Shown in pieces: positions 60,796 through 64,000 of a DNA stretch of 64,000 nucleotides. The DNA is from Neurospora tetrasperma FGSC 2508 (taxonomy: Eukaryota > Ascomycota > Sordariomycetes > Sordariales > Sordariaceae): the NCBI RefSeq assembly GCF_000213175.1, contig NW_009799179.1, positions 6,991,981-7,055,980 on the forward strand, written 5' to 3'. Within the stretch, counting starts at the first letter, position 1; every line of letters starts with the position of its first letter. The position numbers and the translations under genes are program-made. A model generated the notes under the pieces. The model saw only the letters and a list, made by a program, of their open reading frames with translations, searched no databases and was not told the DNA's origin.

Positions 60796-63513
60796 ATGAG
60801 GCGCTTTCTTCTGTACATATTCCGTATGCTTGCGAACCCCAGGCCACTCTGCTCTCCTGGAGCGCCAGACACTGACATCATCGTCCCCAGTGCTATTGCA
60901 GGTTGCTGTGTTCTCCCACGCGGACGTGCCGGACAACCAACAACATGTACTTTCCGGAGATAAATCCAATGGAGCAACAGGCAATACACTCCCCCCCGAG
61001 CTCCCTGCCGCACAGCATGTACAACCAGGTATGCGCACTCGAACAAAGACGGAAGCTCAGGGCTGGAAGGACAACTAACTGACAGATAAACAGGTGCTGG
61101 CCTTGTCGACGCCGCTCTGGTCGAATTGCGAAAGCTACACCAACCGTTGCATTATAAGATACGAAAGAACCCCGGCATTTTGAGAACCGTTCTACATCTT
61201 GCTTCCAAGGCATTACCGGCCATCCGACTTACTGCTCCCTCGCCTGCTTCCTCCCACGATGCCGTCAGTGGCCCGCTCCTCCATGCGACCAGGCTCTTCG
61301 AAGAGTCCGCACAAAAGAACAATTCTGATGCGCTCTATATCCTGGGCGACATGAACTTTTACGGCAACTTCTCCCATCCCAGGAATCTCAAGACGGCCTT
61401 CAGTTACTACCAAAAGCTCGCTTTGCTCAATGGCAACAGTTCGGCAATGTACATGATGGGAGTGATGTATTCTACAGGAGTGGGAGGCGCTGTGGAGCCG
61501 GACCAGGCCAGAGCTCTGCTTTATTACACCTTTGCTGCCAACCAGGGCCATACAAGAGCCGAGATGGCTGTGGCACATCGTCACTATGCAGGGATCGGAA
61601 CCACGAAGAACTGCGAGACGGCGGTGAAATACTACAAAAGGGTCGCTGATAAAGCAATTGCGTGGTACCGGTCAGGACCCCCCGGTGGCATGAGCTGGAT
61701 ATCGGAATCTCATCGTATCGCCGACGAGCTTGGAGGTATATATGGTGTAGGAGCGAGTGTGTCCAGTTCGGGACAGAACGCACCTCACAAAAACCCCACC
61801 TCTGACGCACAGGCTTCTATCGAGGATATTCTCGAGTACCTTGATCTGATGTCTCAGAAGGGCGATGTCAAGGCGACTTTTAACCTGGGTCGTATCTTTT
61901 ACGACGGGCAGAGAAACCTCCCTCGTGACTACGTCAAAGCTAGGGAATACTTTCTCAAGGTGGCCAGTAAAACCTGGAACAAGAAAGGACAGGTTTTTGA
62001 AAACAAGACGCCCAGTTTTCACACCATTAGTTGCAGAGCAGCTGGCTATATTGGACGCATGTATCTGCGAGGAGAGGGTGTTGAACAGAACTTCAGGCTT
62101 GCTGAGTTCTGGTTTAGGCGCGGCAATGAGCAAGCAGACCAACAATCTCGCCATGGACTCGGACTGATGTATCTGAACGGTTACGGCGTGGAACAAAACC
62201 TCGATCTGGCGCTCAAGTTCTTCAATGCGGCAGCCGAGACTGTGTATCCACCCTCACATGTGCAGCTCGCTGCGCTGTACCTTGATCAAGGTCAGTCCGA
62301 TGAGGATATCTACGCAGCAAACCATCACCTGGACCTGGCGGCGAAGTACTACAATATGGAGGCATATTACTATATTGGAGAGATGACCTATTTCGGTCTT
62401 GGCCGCGAGAGACAATGCGAGGTCGCGCTTAATTACTACAAAGCGGTCGCTGAGAAGGTAGAGCCGTTTGTCTCGTCGTGGGCTGAGGCTAATTTGGCCT
62501 ACGAAGCGGGTGAGATTGAGTTGGCATTTCTCGAATACCTGCACGCGGCAGAGCAAGGATATGAAACTGCTCAGAACAATGTTGCGTACATACTCGACCC
62601 TCAAAAGTCCTATTTGACTATCCCGCAGTGGCTGTTTCCCAAAGCCCAGAAGCTGACACTTCTTCAAAACCCGACACTAGCACTCATCTACTGGACCCGG
62701 TCGTCAAGGCAGGGTAATATTGACGCTACTGTCAAGATGGGTGACTATTACCTTGGCGGGATAGGAACAGATGCTGATGTTGATAAGGCCGTTCAGTGTT
62801 ATACTGCCGCTTCAGAACATTACCAGAGCGCGCAGGCGTTGTGGAACCTGGGTTGGATGCATGAAAATGGCATTGGCTTAACTCAGGATTATCATCTTGC
62901 TAAGCGATATTACGACACTGCTCTGGAAACGAACGATGAGGCGTATCTCCCCGTCTCTCTCAGTTTGTTGAAGCTGCGAGCCAGAAGCGCCTGGAATACT
63001 TTCACCAACGGCCGGATCAACTCTATCCAAGACGAGCCAAGTGAGCATCACCCCCTGACCAAGGACATATCAAAGAAACCCAGCTAACAATCAGCAGCCG
63101 AGAAAAAAGAATGGTCGCTCAGTGAATGGATCAATAATTTCTTACAGGATGAGATGGGCTATTACGGAGATGACATGTATGATGGCTATGAGGATGCGAT
63201 GCCCGGTGCCGATTCCGATTTGGGTGCTTTTGAGGAAGGGGACATCCTGGAGACGTTGGTGATCATGGGTCTCGCCGCCGCCCTTGTCTTCTTGGTACTG
63301 TACCGCCAACAGCGACAACAAGCAGCCCGGCGGCAGCAGGAAGATGAGGCTAGGCGCCAACCGCAAGAACAGCAAGGCCAAGGCGTAGGTAGAGCAGCTG
63401 GCGGAGCGTTTGCTAATGGACAACAGCAACAACAGGCAGGAAATGGGGGTTTCTTCCCCCAACCTGGCGCTCCAGGCTTTGGGCAATGGGCTGTTGGTGG
63501 TGTGGGCCACTGA
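60796..63513 (+). CDS. hrd3: Hrd3/SEL1L, ERAD ubiquitin-ligase receptor subunit
   Basis: Four exons (60796-60823, 60891-61028, 61094-63040, 63095-63513) give about 843 residues. Splicing of the 28-nt first exon makes a clean signal peptide (MRRFLLYIFLLLQVAVFSHA). The lumenal part holds many Sel1-like repeats, for example AMYMMGVMYSTGVGGAVEPD, YIGRMYLRGEGVEQNFRLAE, GLGLMYLNGYGVEQNLDLAL and ALWNLGWMHENGIGLTQDYH. Near the C-terminus a single membrane segment (LETLVIMGLAAALVFLVLY) is followed by a short Gln/Arg-rich cytosolic tail ending PGAPGFGQWAVGGVGH. Hrd3 recognises misfolded ER proteins together with Yos9 and stabilises the Hrd1 ubiquitin ligase. The last intron ends in CAGCAG, so two in-frame acceptors exist. 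The domain layout matches fungal Hrd3; the symbol is that of the yeast orthologue. Confidence 0.94.
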
Positions 63514-63911
63514 GCAGCTGGTCGGCACGGCTTTGCAAGTCTTTTTTTTTTTTTTCCACTGCATCTTTAGTCTTTACCACAAGTGGTATTCTTTGAGCTA
63601 TTAATGAGCGATGGTGTACTGGGGTATTGAATACATACGCTGTATACTATAACAGACGTTAGAATGGGTATGGTTGAGAGTAGCCATACAAGCACCGTTC
63701 TGGAACTATTCTACATAGTAGAGGCCGATGTTGCTGTTAGTGCGTCACCCACGTGCCCACTAACACGTCTTTCAGGCCAAGCACTTGTATTCAACACAGA
63801 CATTTGCGGGCCAACCAAGCAAACGGATGATGCTGGGAGTCGATCGACAGCAACAGAACCCGGCTCTCTTTCTTGGCCCGAATGGACTTTAATCATGGTT
63901 CAGTTGGGAGG
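63514..63911. other. Intergenic region downstream of hrd3
   Basis: About 400 bp with a T run at about 63541-63555 just after the hrd3 stop. An 86-codon plus-strand frame (63664-63924) has no recognisable motif and is not called. Confidence 0.5.
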
Positions 63912-64000
63912 ATGCTTGCTTTGAATGATCGTGAGGACCCTCCTCTGCAGACCTCGATGCAGCGGCCCGGTATGGATAACTACTACAGCAGGTACGACTC
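63912..64000 (+). CDS. Possible 5' end of a further plus-strand gene (partial)
   Basis: From an ATG at 63912 the frame stays open to the window end and reads MLALNDREDPPLQTSMQRPG, then MDNYYSRYDS. Charged, Pro-, Gln- and Tyr-rich composition of this sort is common at the start of fungal proteins. A TTCAG acceptor lies just upstream at about 63900-63904, so the start could instead be an internal exon boundary. Too little is present to name a product. Confidence 0.3.
   Translation, partial: MLALNDREDPPLQTSMQRPGMDNYYSRYD

Overview
The window is nuclear DNA of a filamentous ascomycete, almost certainly a Neurospora or very close relative. Genes are interrupted by short introns, mostly about 50-100 nt, with GTAAGT-like donors and CTRAY branch sites. 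Intergenic DNA is long and rich in TACCTA/CCTAGG-type motifs. The hexose-transporter gene at 16.9-19.0 kb matches, as I recall it, Neurospora RCO-3 in N-terminus, length and Gln-rich tail. Species cannot be fixed from sequence alone. No tRNA, rRNA, CRISPR or operon was seen.

Layout. 0-9 kb: an AP180/CALM-type ANTH endocytic adaptor (minus, cut by the left edge), mitochondrial aspartyl-tRNA synthetase (plus) and a Ser/Ala-rich, acidic GPI-anchored wall protein (minus). 11-19 kb: a GH31 alpha-glucosidase and the rco-3-type glucose transporter/sensor, head to tail on the minus strand. 19-23.5 kb: gene-poor, with one possible decayed gene. 23.5-29 kb: a fumarate reductase-cytochrome b5 fusion (minus) and a small secreted fasciclin-like protein (plus). 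30-38 kb: the Sin3 corepressor and a TMEM70-like mitochondrial membrane protein (both plus). 38.7-42 kb: a Zn2Cys6 regulator (minus). 42-48 kb: a 6.1-kb gene-free stretch carrying a 332-bp MITE with TA target duplication. 48-56 kb: Cia2 (Fe-S targeting, plus) and Snu114 (U5 snRNP GTPase, minus). 56.8-63.5 kb: acetyl-CoA acetyltransferase (plus), a WDR89-like WD40 protein (minus) and the ERAD receptor subunit Hrd3 (plus). A possible first exon of another plus-strand gene reaches the right edge.

For 14 of the 15 gene models, exon phases were checked by hand and join without frame breaks; the ANTH gene was checked as far as the window allows. Most genes are core housekeeping functions (translation, splicing, chromatin, Fe-S assembly, ERAD, sterol precursor supply). 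The clearest functional grouping is sugar handling: an extracellular or wall alpha-glucosidase that would release glucose lies next to a glucose transporter/sensor. I found no convincing undescribed multi-gene system. The observations most worth checking are the membrane extension on the GH31 enzyme, the MITE, a 29-bp inverted repeat near 2 kb and the gene relic near 21 kb.
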